From Sphingobium scionense (GTDB lineage Bacteria > Pseudomonadota > Alphaproteobacteria > Sphingomonadales > Sphingomonadaceae): a DNA stretch of 64,000 nt. The stretch spans positions 186,001 through 250,000 of the forward strand of contig NZ_JACIEU010000001.1 of the NCBI RefSeq assembly GCF_014197035.1, given 5' to 3'. This document shows positions 24,540 through 32,791 of this stretch, piece by piece (position 1 is the first letter of the stretch; each line of letters begins with the position of its first letter). The notes below the pieces were generated by a model. That model was given only the letters and a program-made list of their open reading frames with translations. It was not told where the DNA came from and did not search any database. The position numbers and the translations under genes were made by a program.

Positions 24540-25685
24540 ATGAATTTTGAATGGACGCAGGATGAAGAGGCTTTTCGCCAGCGGTTGCGCGATTTTCTCG
24601 CCGCGACGCTGCCGGAGGATTGGGAGCGTTTCTCGCAGCATGGCCCGGCCTCGCCGGCGCTGACCGACTATGCCCGTACCTTTTGCGGGCGCCTCGCCGA
24701 CGAAGGGCTGCTGACCCCGCACTGGGCCAGGGAGATTGGTGGCCAGGGGCTCGATCCCTGGCACCAGACCATATTGGCCGAGGAAATGTGGATCGCCGGC
24801 GAACCGCGCGGCGGCCAATATATGAACGTCAACTGGGTCGGGCCGACGCTGATCCGCTACGGCTCGGACGCGCAGAAGGCGCGCTATCTGCCCGCCATCA
24901 CCGGCGGCCGCGCGCTCTGGTGCCAGGGCTTTTCCGAACCCGGTTCCGGCTCCGACCTCGCCTCGCTGCGCACCCGCGCGACCCGCGACGGCGACGTCTA
25001 TCGCGTGTCGGGGCAGAAGATCTGGACCAGCTATGCGGGTCTGGCCGACACCTGCTTCCTGGTCTGCCGCACCAGCGACGATCGCAAGCAGGGCATTTCC
25101 ATCCTGCTGGTGCCGATGGACACGCCCGGCATCACCGTGCGGCAAATCCCCTCGCTGATCGGCGAAGGCGACATTCATGAGGTGTTCTTCGACGATGTCG
25201 TCGTGCCGGTGGAGGCGCGGCTGGGCGAGGAAGGCCAGGCCTGGGAGATTATCGGCTATTCGCTGACCAATGAACGGCTCGGCATTCCCCGCTATGCCCT
25301 CGCCCGTGCCGCGCTCGACCGGGCGGTAACGCTGTTGCAGGCCCAGGGCGAATTTGCCGGCGAGGCGGTGCGGATCGAGGCGGCCCATGCCGCCGCCCTG
25401 TGCGAAGCCGCGCGGATGGCGAGCTACGCGATCGTCGACCGCCGCTGCCGGGGCGAGGCGATCGGCGCCGAATCCAGCTCCGCCCGTTTCGCCACGGTGA
25501 TGGCCGAACGGCGGGTATGCGAATTCATCGTCGAATATCTGCCGCAGGCGCTGGCCGACGCCCACCCCTATCTCAAAATGCATCATCAGCGCGGGATCGT
25601 CGCGGGGATCGCCGCCGGCGCGGCGGAAATCCAGCTCAACATCATCGCCAGCGATGTGCTCAAACTGCCGCGGGAGCCGCGCTGA
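24540..25685 (+). CDS. acyl-CoA dehydrogenase, full-length subunit
   Basis: 381 residues. ACAD signatures: EDWERFSQHGPASPALTDYA near the start, WCQGFSEPGSGSDLASLRT, SGQKIWTSYAGLADTCFLV and a C-terminal GAAEIQLNIIASDVLKLPR. It resembles the FadE-type large subunits that act on bulky CoA esters. ATG at 24540 begins the conserved MNFEWTQDEEAFR. The stop overlaps the next ATG by one base (TGATG), so it is coupled with a short ACAD, the second such pair in this block. Confidence 0.92.
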   Translation: MNFEWTQDEEAFRQRLRDFLAATLPEDWERFSQHGPASPALTDYARTFCGRLADEGLLTPHWAREIGGQGLDPWHQTILAEEMWIAGEPRGGQYMNVNWVGPTLIRYGSDAQKARYLPAITGGRALWCQGFSEPGSGSDLASLRTRATRDGDVYRVSGQKIWTSYAGLADTCFLVCRTSDDRKQGISILLVPMDTPGITVRQIPSLIGEGDIHEVFFDDVVVPVEARLGEEGQAWEIIGYSLTNERLGIPRYALARAALDRAVTLLQAQGEFAGEAVRIEAAHAAALCEAARMASYAIVDRRCRGEAIGAESSSARFATVMAERRVCEFIVEYLPQALADAHPYLKMHHQRGIVAGIAAGAAEIQLNIIASDVLKLPREPR

Positions 25686-26599
25686 TGAACCTGTCCCTGA
25701 CCGACGACCAGATCGCGATTCTCGACGCGATCGACACGCTGACCCGGCCCTATGCCGGCGCGACGCTGCATGAGGCCGGGTTTGCCCTGACCAGCGAGGC
25801 GCTCGACCGCGACCTGGCGGAGGGCGGCTTCCTCGACATCGGCTTCGATCCCGACCTCGGCGCGATCAGCGCCGCGCTGGTGGTCGAGCGGCTGGCGCGC
25901 CTGCCGCAGACGGTGGAGGCAGCGGCCAGCGCCCTCATCCGTCCGCTGCTGGGCGATGCGACGCCGCGCCCGCTCTGCCTGGTGGAGGAAGACAAGACCC
26001 ATCGCCCTGTCCGCTTCCTTGCGCCGGGCGCGACGGTGCTGCTGGTCGGACCGGATCGCGTGCGCAGCTTCGTCGCGGGCCCCGAGCATGTCCGGGCCGA
26101 ACCGGAAGCGCTTTATGCCTATCCGATGGGCAACCTGATCGCCCAGCCGGACGACCGCACCGACCATAGCGTGTCGGCCGACGATATCCGCACCCGCTGG
26201 CGCGTGGCGCTGGCGGCGGAGGCGGCGGGCCTGCTCGCCGCCGCGCTGGACAGCACGGCCACCTATGTCACCGACCGCCAGCAGTTCGGCCGGCCCCTCG
26301 CCACCTTCCAGGCGCTGCGCCATCGTCTGGCCGAAGCGCAGGTGCGCGCCAATGGCCTCTACTGGCTGGCGATGAAGGCGGCCTCGACGCTCGATGCCGG
26401 GGACGCTGCGCTGGCCGCGCTCCATGCCCAGGAATCGGCGCGCACCAGCGTCTATGATTTCCACCAGTTCCTCGGCGCCATGGGCATGACGCTGGAACAT
26501 CCGTTGCACCTGTGGACCTATCGCCTCAAGGCGCTGATCGGCGATCTGGGTGGACGCGGCGGCCAGGCGCTCGCCGCCGCCGACGCGCTCTGGGGTTAG
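25685..26599 (+). CDS. acyl-CoA dehydrogenase, short (partner) subunit
   Basis: 304 residues, with the reduced middle domain of partner ACADs. Recognisable parts are MNLSLTDDQIAILDAID at the N-terminus, DRQQFGRPLATFQALRHRLA and FLGAMGMTLEHPLHLWTYR at the C-terminus. It begins within the stop of the full-length ACAD (TGATG) and so is probably its partner in an alpha2beta2 enzyme. Its 3' end overlaps the converging LLM oxidoreductase gene by four bases. Confidence 0.88.
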   Translation: MNLSLTDDQIAILDAIDTLTRPYAGATLHEAGFALTSEALDRDLAEGGFLDIGFDPDLGAISAALVVERLARLPQTVEAAASALIRPLLGDATPRPLCLVEEDKTHRPVRFLAPGATVLLVGPDRVRSFVAGPEHVRAEPEALYAYPMGNLIAQPDDRTDHSVSADDIRTRWRVALAAEAAGLLAAALDSTATYVTDRQQFGRPLATFQALRHRLAEAQVRANGLYWLAMKAASTLDAGDAALAALHAQESARTSVYDFHQFLGAMGMTLEHPLHLWTYRLKALIGDLGGRGGQALAAADALWG

Positions 26600-27516
26600 C
26601 CCAGCCTGGGCTTGATCTCCTCGATCACCCAGCGGGCATAATCCTCATATTCGCTGATGCTGCGCACCGCCGGGATCGGCACCGAACTCATGGTGACGCC
26701 CAGCGTCCCGAACCAGCCGAGCCGGTCGATGATCTCCGGCGCGGTCATGCCCGGCCGGGCGCGCGGATCGTCGACCACGGCGTGGCCCTCACCGACCCGA
26801 CTGGTGGCAAAGCCATACATCACGTCGAACGGCCGGCCGTCATAGCCCGGCTGCGACTTGATGAAGTCGATCTTCGCCGGGATATCCTCGGGCTTGGTCA
26901 GATAGGGCCACCAGCCGCTGGCATGGCGCGCGGCGCGCCTAAGCACGGCGTCGGCCTCGCCGCCCATCCAGATCGGCAGATGCGGTTGCTGCACCGGGCG
27001 CGGGGCAAAGGCGACATCGCGGAAAGAGACGAACTCGCCCTCGAACTGCGGATCGTCGCTGGTCCACAGCTCGACGATCGCGGCGAGATATTCGTCGCAC
27101 ATCCGCCCGCGCTGGTGGAAGGGAACGCCGAGCAGGTCGAACTCCTGCTCCAGCCAGCCCGCGCCGAAGGTCACCATCGCCCGGCCACCCGACAGCCAGT
27201 CGATCGTCGACAGCGCCTTGGCGGTGATCGCGGGATGCTGCAGCGGCAGGATCGCGATCGAGCTGTTGATGCGGATGCGGCTGGTGGCGCCGGCATAATA
27301 GCCCATCGCCGCATAGGCATGGAAATGATGCGGCCCCGACAGGTCGACATGGGCGCGCGGGATCAGGAAATGTTCCGGCACGCTGATCATGTCATAGCCC
27401 AGATCATCGGCCAGCTTCGCCAGCCGCGTCTGGTCCGCCCCCGTGACCGACAATTCCCAGGGCTGCATCGTCGCCTTCAGCTCGATCAGCCGGGGCATGC
27501 CGAACGCGAATTTCAT
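26596..27516 (-). CDS. LLM-class (luciferase-like, F420/FMN-dependent) oxidoreductase
   Basis: 306 residues with a luciferase-like TIM-barrel pattern: MKFAFGMPRLIELKA at the start, SVPEHFLIP, SSIAILPLQHPAITAKALST, GRAMVTFGAGW and PIWMGGEADAVLRRAARHASGW. The family includes F420-dependent dehydrogenases and flavin monooxygenases; sphingomonads are not known for wide F420 use, so the cofactor is open. ATG at 27516 follows AAGGGA. It is the last gene of a minus-strand operon with CaiB, a Rieske oxygenase and EthD, 13 bases after EthD. Confidence 0.87.
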   Translation of the reverse strand: MKFAFGMPRLIELKATMQPWELSVTGADQTRLAKLADDLGYDMISVPEHFLIPRAHVDLSGPHHFHAYAAMGYYAGATSRIRINSSIAILPLQHPAITAKALSTIDWLSGGRAMVTFGAGWLEQEFDLLGVPFHQRGRMCDEYLAAIVELWTSDDPQFEGEFVSFRDVAFAPRPVQQPHLPIWMGGEADAVLRRAARHASGWWPYLTKPEDIPAKIDFIKSQPGYDGRPFDVMYGFATSRVGEGHAVVDDPRARPGMTAPEIIDRLGWFGTLGVTMSSVPIPAVRSISEYEDYARWVIEEIKPRLG

Positions 27517-27529
27517 GCCTGTCGTCCCT

Positions 27530-27880
27530 TCATGTCTCCGGAATATGCGTCTCATGTTCGGCCAGCATGGCGCAGAAGCGCGACTGGGCGCGGTCGAACA
27601 ATTGTTCCTCGTCGGCGATCACGTCGTCGGGCAGGATGCCCTTGCCCATCGCGTCCAGCACCATGTCGAACGCCGCGCGATCCTTGATCCACACCTCGGT
27701 GATGACGTCGAAGGGCAGGTCCGGCATGCCCGGCCCAGGGCCGATATAGCGGCGCGCATAATGGCTGACGCCGACCATATAGCGCATGCACAGCGGCGCA
27801 TGCTGCCCTTCATAATAGGCCCGGAACTGTTCCGGTGTCAGGTCGGCGCGGCGCTTGAGCAGGATGACCAGCTTGTGCAT
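27530..27880 (-). CDS. EthD-family protein
   Basis: 116 residues matching the EthD dimeric ferredoxin-like domain: KLVILLKRRADLTPEQFRAY, YEGQHAPL, and FDVITEVWIKDRAAFDMVLD. EthD members occur in ether- and aromatic-degradation operons, and some are lyases or isomerases of pathway intermediates; the reaction here is unknown. GGGAGG lies seven bases before ATG. It is between the Rieske oxygenase (20 bases upstream) and the LLM gene. Confidence 0.87.
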   Translation of the reverse strand: MHKLVILLKRRADLTPEQFRAYYEGQHAPLCMRYMVGVSHYARRYIGPGPGMPDLPFDVITEVWIKDRAAFDMVLDAMGKGILPDDVIADEEQLFDRAQSRFCAMLAEHETHIPET

Positions 27881-27900
27881 CGCCGCGCCTCCCTATGTGG

Positions 27901-29301
27901 TCAGAAGCCCAGGTCGACGATCGGCCCGTCGAAATTGCCGGCCAGCTTTTGCGTGCCTGCGACCAGCTTGTCGGGCGACACGCCGTTCAGATAGCCGTCG
28001 ATGATGCGCTGATAATTGCTGATCAGCCCCTCGATATCCTTGGACAGGCGCATGAAGTCGAACCCTTCGGCATGCATCCCCTTCTGCTGGATCGGGATGT
28101 TGGAATAATCCTGGCGCGGGATCATCGGGAACTGGTCGCTATCATAGGGCAGCATCACCGGCTCCATCACCACCGGCGGCTCCTGCCCTTCGGGGAAATG
28201 GGTCAGCGACCACAGCTCGAACATGCAGCTTTCCGGGCCGAGCGGGCGGATGCGATAAGCCGCCATGCTGGAAAGGAAGGGCAGCAGGAAATAATTGGGG
28301 AAGATGAATTCGACCGACTTGACCGGGGTCTCGACCGCGATCTTGTTGAGGTCAGGCGTCGGCTCGCCCCGCGCCTGCCCGGCCTGGGTCACGAAATGAT
28401 TGACCATGCCGAACCATTGCATGATCGCCTGGCCCGGATCTTCGGGCAGTTCCACATCGATCAGGGTGCGGGCGACAGCGACATCCTTGGCATGGCACAT
28501 GCCCGCCATGCCGTCGCTCAGCAACTGCATATGCTCGACCTGGTCCTCGATATTCTCCTTCATCGACCGGTTGGGATTGATCGGCACGCCGATCCCGCCG
28601 GTGTCCATGCCATACATCATGTTATAGAGGATCGGCACCTTCTGCTGCAGCTGCGGATGGGTGCGCATGACATGATAGCCTTCCATGAAGGCTTCCATCG
28701 CGATCTTCCAATTGGCTGGCAGGACGGTGCCGAAACACCATTCGGCGCGCATCTTGTCCGCATTATAGGCTTCCAGTCCGATCGCGAGCGGACCGAGCTG
28801 TTCGCGCAGCGAGGGCGCCTCATCGTCGAAATTGATGAAGACGCAGCCCATCTCGATCTCGGTGCGGCAGGGGCGCAGCGCCAGATCCTGTTCGTCCAGC
28901 TGATGCTCACTGAACATGTGCCGGCCATAGACGAAGGTGTTCTTGCCCTCGATATTCCAGCGCCAGCCATGGAAGGGACAGATGAAGCCCTTGCCCTTGC
29001 AATTGCCGTGGCTGCCCTCGGTCAGCGGCACGCCGCGATGGCGGCAGGCATTATGATAGGCGCGAATGCCGTCCTTGGTCCGCACGATGATGACGGATTT
29101 GCCCAGGTTGCTATATTCGATCCAGTCGCCGACCTCCGGCACCTGCTCCACGCGGCAGGCCATCTGCCAGACATGGGGCCACAGCTCCTCGCATTCGCGG
29201 CGATAGAAATCCGCGTCATAATAACGTGCCGTGGGAATGCGCTCGGGATCGCTGATTTCCAGCGGGAAGTCCGCGCGCGTCATTTCAGCAGCCTCAACCA
29301 T
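27901..29301 (-). CDS. Rieske non-haem iron oxygenase, alpha subunit
   Basis: 466 residues. Rieske ligands are C86/H88 (CRH) and C108/H111 (CPFH). The mononuclear iron histidines are H210 and H215 in NWKIAMEAFMEGYHVMRTHP. Enzymes of this group insert oxygen into rings or remove methyl groups, with electrons from a ferredoxin such as the one at 24085. There is no beta-subunit gene in the window, which suggests an alpha-only oxygenase of the KshA-like or monooxygenase kind. ATG at 29301 has GAGG six bases upstream. It lies in one operon with CaiB upstream and EthD downstream. Confidence 0.93.
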   Translation of the reverse strand: MVEAAEMTRADFPLEISDPERIPTARYYDADFYRRECEELWPHVWQMACRVEQVPEVGDWIEYSNLGKSVIIVRTKDGIRAYHNACRHRGVPLTEGSHGNCKGKGFICPFHGWRWNIEGKNTFVYGRHMFSEHQLDEQDLALRPCRTEIEMGCVFINFDDEAPSLREQLGPLAIGLEAYNADKMRAEWCFGTVLPANWKIAMEAFMEGYHVMRTHPQLQQKVPILYNMMYGMDTGGIGVPINPNRSMKENIEDQVEHMQLLSDGMAGMCHAKDVAVARTLIDVELPEDPGQAIMQWFGMVNHFVTQAGQARGEPTPDLNKIAVETPVKSVEFIFPNYFLLPFLSSMAAYRIRPLGPESCMFELWSLTHFPEGQEPPVVMEPVMLPYDSDQFPMIPRQDYSNIPIQQKGMHAEGFDFMRLSKDIEGLISNYQRIIDGYLNGVSPDKLVAGTQKLAGNFDGPIVDLGF

Positions 29302-29401
29302 CACATGCCTCACCCAGATTTCTTGCTTGGACAAGGTGGTAAAGGCTGGGTCGGGGAGCGCCAAGGCAGCGCCCCAACCCATCGCCATGCCGATGGAACG
29401 A

Positions 29402-30568
29402 TCAGGCGTCGGACGCGGCCACCCCCAGTTCGTCCAGCACTTCACGGCTATGCGCCCCCAGTTCCGGCGCGCCGCCCGCGACCCGGCCCGGCGTCTGCGA
29501 GAACCAGGTCGGCACGCCAGGGAAGCGCACCGGCCCCTGCGGCGTCTCGACCGTCTCGAAAAAGCCGATCGCGTTCAGATGGTCATTGTCGAACAGCTCA
29601 TCCGTGGTGCGCAGCGGCGCGGCGGGGATGTGCAGCGCCTCCAGCAGGTCGAGCCATTCCTGCGTCGTCCGCTCGGCAAAGGTTTCGCCGAGCAGACCAT
29701 AGACCCGGTCGATCTGCTTCGCGCGCTTGGCCAGCGTGTCGAACTCGTCGGTCGCCCAGGGCGGGTTCACCGCCGCGACGAAGGCGTTCCAATGCTTGTC
29801 ATTATAGACCAGCGCCGCGACATGGCCGTCCTTGGTCGCATAGGGCTTGCGGTTGCGGGCGACAACGCGGTGATAATGGGCCGGCCCCAGCGGCGGATCA
29901 AACAGCATGCCGCTGGCATGTTCGGTCAGCATGAAGGACGCCATGGTCTCGAACATGGACACCTCCACCTCCTGCCCCTCGCCGGTGCGTTCGCGGTGGA
30001 ACAGCGCCATCATCGTCGCATAGAGGCCAGTGAGGCCCGCCACCTTGTCGGCGATGATCGTCGCCATGAAATCGGGCTTGCCGGTCATCAGCTGCTGCAG
30101 ATGGGGGATGCCGCATTCCGCCTGGATCGTATCGTCATAGGCGGGCTTGTCGCCGTCCGGCCCGCGCCGGCTATAGCCATAGCAATTGGTGTAGACGATG
30201 TCGGGTCTGATCGCCTTTACCGCCGCGTAGTCGAAGCCCAGCTTGGCGATCGCCTTGCCGCGCATCGAATGGATGAAGACGTCGGCCGTCGCGATCAGCG
30301 CGCGCAGCGCCGCCTTGCCCCCCTCCTGCCGCAGGTCGAGCACCACGCTGCGCTTGCCGCGATTGACGTTGGTGAAGACGCCGCCCAGCTCCGGCGTCGG
30401 CCCGGCATTGATATAGCGGGTATTGTCGCCCGCCGGTGGCTCGATCTTGATCACGTCGGCGCCCATGTCGGCCATGATCTGGGTGGCATAGGGGCCGAAC
30501 ACCATCGCCGTCAGGTCCACCACGCGGATCCCGGCCAATGGCCCTTTAGGCATGTGCGTCGCGTCCAT
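29402..30568 (-). CDS. CaiB/BaiF (family III) CoA-transferase
   Basis: 388 residues, typical for family III CoA transferases, which move CoA between acids without ATP. Features: GIRVVDLTAMVFGPYATQI at the N-terminus, DVIKIEPPAGDNTR, LDLRQEGGKAALRAL, and the catalytic Asp145 in KPAYDDTIQAE. GGGGAGAGG directly precedes two ATGs; the second (30568) has the better spacing. First gene of the minus-strand operon CaiB-Rieske-EthD-LLM, divergent from the ACAD-CitE operon. It probably activates a pathway acid to its CoA ester. Confidence 0.92.
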   Translation of the reverse strand: MDATHMPKGPLAGIRVVDLTAMVFGPYATQIMADMGADVIKIEPPAGDNTRYINAGPTPELGGVFTNVNRGKRSVVLDLRQEGGKAALRALIATADVFIHSMRGKAIAKLGFDYAAVKAIRPDIVYTNCYGYSRRGPDGDKPAYDDTIQAECGIPHLQQLMTGKPDFMATIIADKVAGLTGLYATMMALFHRERTGEGQEVEVSMFETMASFMLTEHASGMLFDPPLGPAHYHRVVARNRKPYATKDGHVAALVYNDKHWNAFVAAVNPPWATDEFDTLAKRAKQIDRVYGLLGETFAERTTQEWLDLLEALHIPAAPLRTTDELFDNDHLNAIGFFETVETPQGPVRFPGVPTWFSQTPGRVAGGAPELGAHSREVLDELGVAASDA

Positions 30569-30587
30569 CATCCTCTCCCCATAACTG

Positions 30588-30606
30588 CCTTGGGGCTAGG
30601 CCAAGG
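30588..30606. promoter_or_regulatory. candidate operator in the CaiB/ACAD divergent region
   Basis: CCTTGG (30588-30593) and CCAAGG (30601-30606) are inverted around GGCTAGG, giving a 19-base palindrome between two divergent catabolic operons. A position 20 bases before the CaiB start fits repression of that operon. The regulator is unknown. Confidence 0.35.
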
Positions 30607-30732
30607 GCGCGGCGAAATCCACGCGCAACCCCTTCGCCCCACCGATATGTGGGGCAGCCCGATTGTGCGCGCGGGAGGCCGGATGATACCCGCAGGCGAT
30701 CATTCAGACGCCAGCAGAAGGCCCCCAGAGAC

Positions 30733-31899
30733 GTGGATTTTGCCCTGACCGAAGACCAGAGGAACATCCGCGATGCGGTGTTCCAGCTCTGCGCCCAATT
30801 CCCCGACGACTATTGGCTGGACCGGGACAAGGACGCCGTCTTCCCGTCCGATTTCCACCGGGCAATGGCCGACGCCGGCTGGCTGGGCATCGCCATGCCC
30901 GAAACGGCGGGCGGCGCGGGCCTAGGCATCACCGAAGCGGCGATCATGGTGCAGGCGGTGGCGGAGGCCGGCGGCGGCATGACCGCCGCGTCCAGCATCC
31001 ACGGCCCGGTCTTCAGCCTGGAGCCGATAGCCCTGTTCGGCACGGACGAACAGCAGCAGCGCATGATCCCGCCGATCATCTCGGGCGCGGAGAAGATGTG
31101 CTTTGCCGTGACCGAACCCAATACCGGGCTCGACACGACCAAGCTCAAGACCAGAGCCGAGCGGGTCGAGGGCGGCTATCGCGTCAATGGCGAGAAGATC
31201 TGGATCACCAACGCCCATGTCGCCGACCGGATGATGCTGCTCGCCCGCACCACCCCGCTCGATCAGGTGAAGAACAAGACGCAGGGCCTGTCGCTCTTCT
31301 TCACCAAGCTGGATCGCAGCAAGATCGAGCATCAGCTGATCCCCAAAATGGGCCGCCACGCGGTCGGCTCCAACATGCTGTTCATCAACGACCTCTTCAT
31401 CCCCGAAGAGGATCGGATCGGTGAAGAGGGACAGGGCTTCAGGATCATCCTCAAGGGGCTGAACCCGGAACGCATATTGCTTGGCGCCGAAGCGATCGGC
31501 ATCGGCCGCAACGCGATCCAGCGCGCCGCCCGCTATGCCCGCGAACGCATCGTCTTCGACCGGCCGATCGGCATGAATCAGGGCATCCAGCATCCGCTCG
31601 CCAAATGCTGGATGCAGTTGGAGGCAGCGAACCTGATGGTGATGCAGGCCGCCACTTTGTTCGACAAGGGCGAGGACTGCGGCGTGGAGGCGAACAGCGG
31701 CAAATATCTCGCTGCCGAATCCGCGTTTGAGGCCTGCCATACCGCGATGCTGACCCTGGGCGGCATGGGCTATGCCCAGGAATATCATGTCGAACGGCTG
31801 CTGCGCGAAGTGCTGATCCCGCGCACTGCCCCGGTCAGCCCCCACATGATCCTCAATTTCATCGCCGAAAAGGTGCTGGAATTGCCCAAATCCTATTGA
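30733..31899 (+). CDS. acyl-CoA dehydrogenase (RTAPVSP type)
   Basis: 388 residues with the full ACAD layout: VDFALTEDQRNIRDAVF, MCFAVTEPNTGLDTTKLKT, NGEKIWITNAHVADRMMLL, GMGYAQEYHVERLLREVLIP. Where medium-chain ACADs have the catalytic Glu in an EGT motif, this protein reads RTAPVSPHMILNF (from about residue 364), so the base must come from elsewhere or the activity differs; the same ending occurs in a broad group of ACAD relatives. The start is GTG at 30733, where the conserved region begins, with AGAAGG upstream. It leads an operon with CitE, CoA transferase and enoyl-CoA hydratase. Confidence 0.88.
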   Translation: MDFALTEDQRNIRDAVFQLCAQFPDDYWLDRDKDAVFPSDFHRAMADAGWLGIAMPETAGGAGLGITEAAIMVQAVAEAGGGMTAASSIHGPVFSLEPIALFGTDEQQQRMIPPIISGAEKMCFAVTEPNTGLDTTKLKTRAERVEGGYRVNGEKIWITNAHVADRMMLLARTTPLDQVKNKTQGLSLFFTKLDRSKIEHQLIPKMGRHAVGSNMLFINDLFIPEEDRIGEEGQGFRIILKGLNPERILLGAEAIGIGRNAIQRAARYARERIVFDRPIGMNQGIQHPLAKCWMQLEAANLMVMQAATLFDKGEDCGVEANSGKYLAAESAFEACHTAMLTLGGMGYAQEYHVERLLREVLIPRTAPVSPHMILNFIAEKVLELPKSY

Positions 31900-31906
31900 G
31901 GCGAAA

Positions 31907-32791
31907 ATGATGACGCTGCCGATCAAGATGCGCTCCTGGCTGTTCGCGCCGGGCGACAGCGAGAAGAAGATGACCAAGGCGGCGGACAGCGCTGCCGATA
32001 TCGCGCTGTTCGACCTGGAGGATGCGGTCGCCACCGAAAACAAGGCGATCGCCCGCCAGATGGTGCATGACTTTCTCGCCGCCCGCAGCGAAGGGCGCGA
32101 GCGGCTGTGGGTGCGGGTCAATCCGCTCGATGGCCCCTATACGCTCGACGATCTCGCCGCGATCATGCCGGCGCGGCCGGGCGGCATCATGCTGCCCAAA
32201 GTCTATGGCCGGCAGGATGTCGAGCTGCTCGACCATTATCTGACCGCGTTCGAGGCGGCGCATGGCATCGAACGGGGATCGACCCCGCTGATCGTGCTGG
32301 TCACCGAAACGGCCGAGGCGATGTTTCATACCGGCGATTACAAGGGCGCGCCGCGCGTGGTGGCGCTGACCTGGGGCGCGGAGGATCTGGCCGACTCGAT
32401 CGGCGCCAGCTCCAACCGCAATGCCGACGGCAGCTATGGCTTCACCTATGAACTGGCGCGGTCGATGTGCCTGCTGGGCGCTGCCACCGCCGGCGTCACC
32501 GCGATCGAGACGATCCAGGGCGATTTCCGCGATCTCGACGGGTTGAAGGCGCGGGCGGAGAAGGTCCGGCGCGACGGCTATCGCGGCATGCTGGCGATCC
32601 ACCCGGCGCAGGTCGACGTCATCAACGCCGCCTTCACCCCCACGCCGGAAGAGATTGCCGAGGCCCAGGCGATCGTCGACATCTTCGCCGCCAATCCCGG
32701 CGTCGGCGCAATCGGCTACAAGGGCGGGATGCTCGACCGCCCCTATCTCAGCCGCGCCGAGCAGTTGCTGCGCCAGGCCGGGGCCTTGTGA
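31907..32791 (+). CDS. CitE-like HpcH/HpaI-family CoA lyase
   Basis: 294 residues matching the citrate-lyase beta-like TIM barrel: RSWLFAPGDSEKKMTKA, DIALFDLEDAVA (acidic metal site), RVNPLDGPYTLDDL, IVLVTETAEAMF and VVALTWGAEDLADSIGA. Members cleave or form C-C bonds in malyl-, citramalyl- or 3-hydroxyacyl-CoA type substrates with Mg2+. GAGGCGAAA precedes ATG. The next gene starts with GTG inside its stop codon (GTGA), so they are coupled. It could release acetyl-CoA or another acyl fragment from a hydroxylated CoA ester. Confidence 0.88.
   Translation: MMTLPIKMRSWLFAPGDSEKKMTKAADSAADIALFDLEDAVATENKAIARQMVHDFLAARSEGRERLWVRVNPLDGPYTLDDLAAIMPARPGGIMLPKVYGRQDVELLDHYLTAFEAAHGIERGSTPLIVLVTETAEAMFHTGDYKGAPRVVALTWGAEDLADSIGASSNRNADGSYGFTYELARSMCLLGAATAGVTAIETIQGDFRDLDGLKARAEKVRRDGYRGMLAIHPAQVDVINAAFTPTPEEIAEAQAIVDIFAANPGVGAIGYKGGMLDRPYLSRAEQLLRQAGAL

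Noticed and set aside
27895..29934. A 679-residue plus-strand open frame opposite the Rieske oxygenase
   Set aside because: The oxygenase on the minus strand has all cluster and iron ligands; this frame has none.
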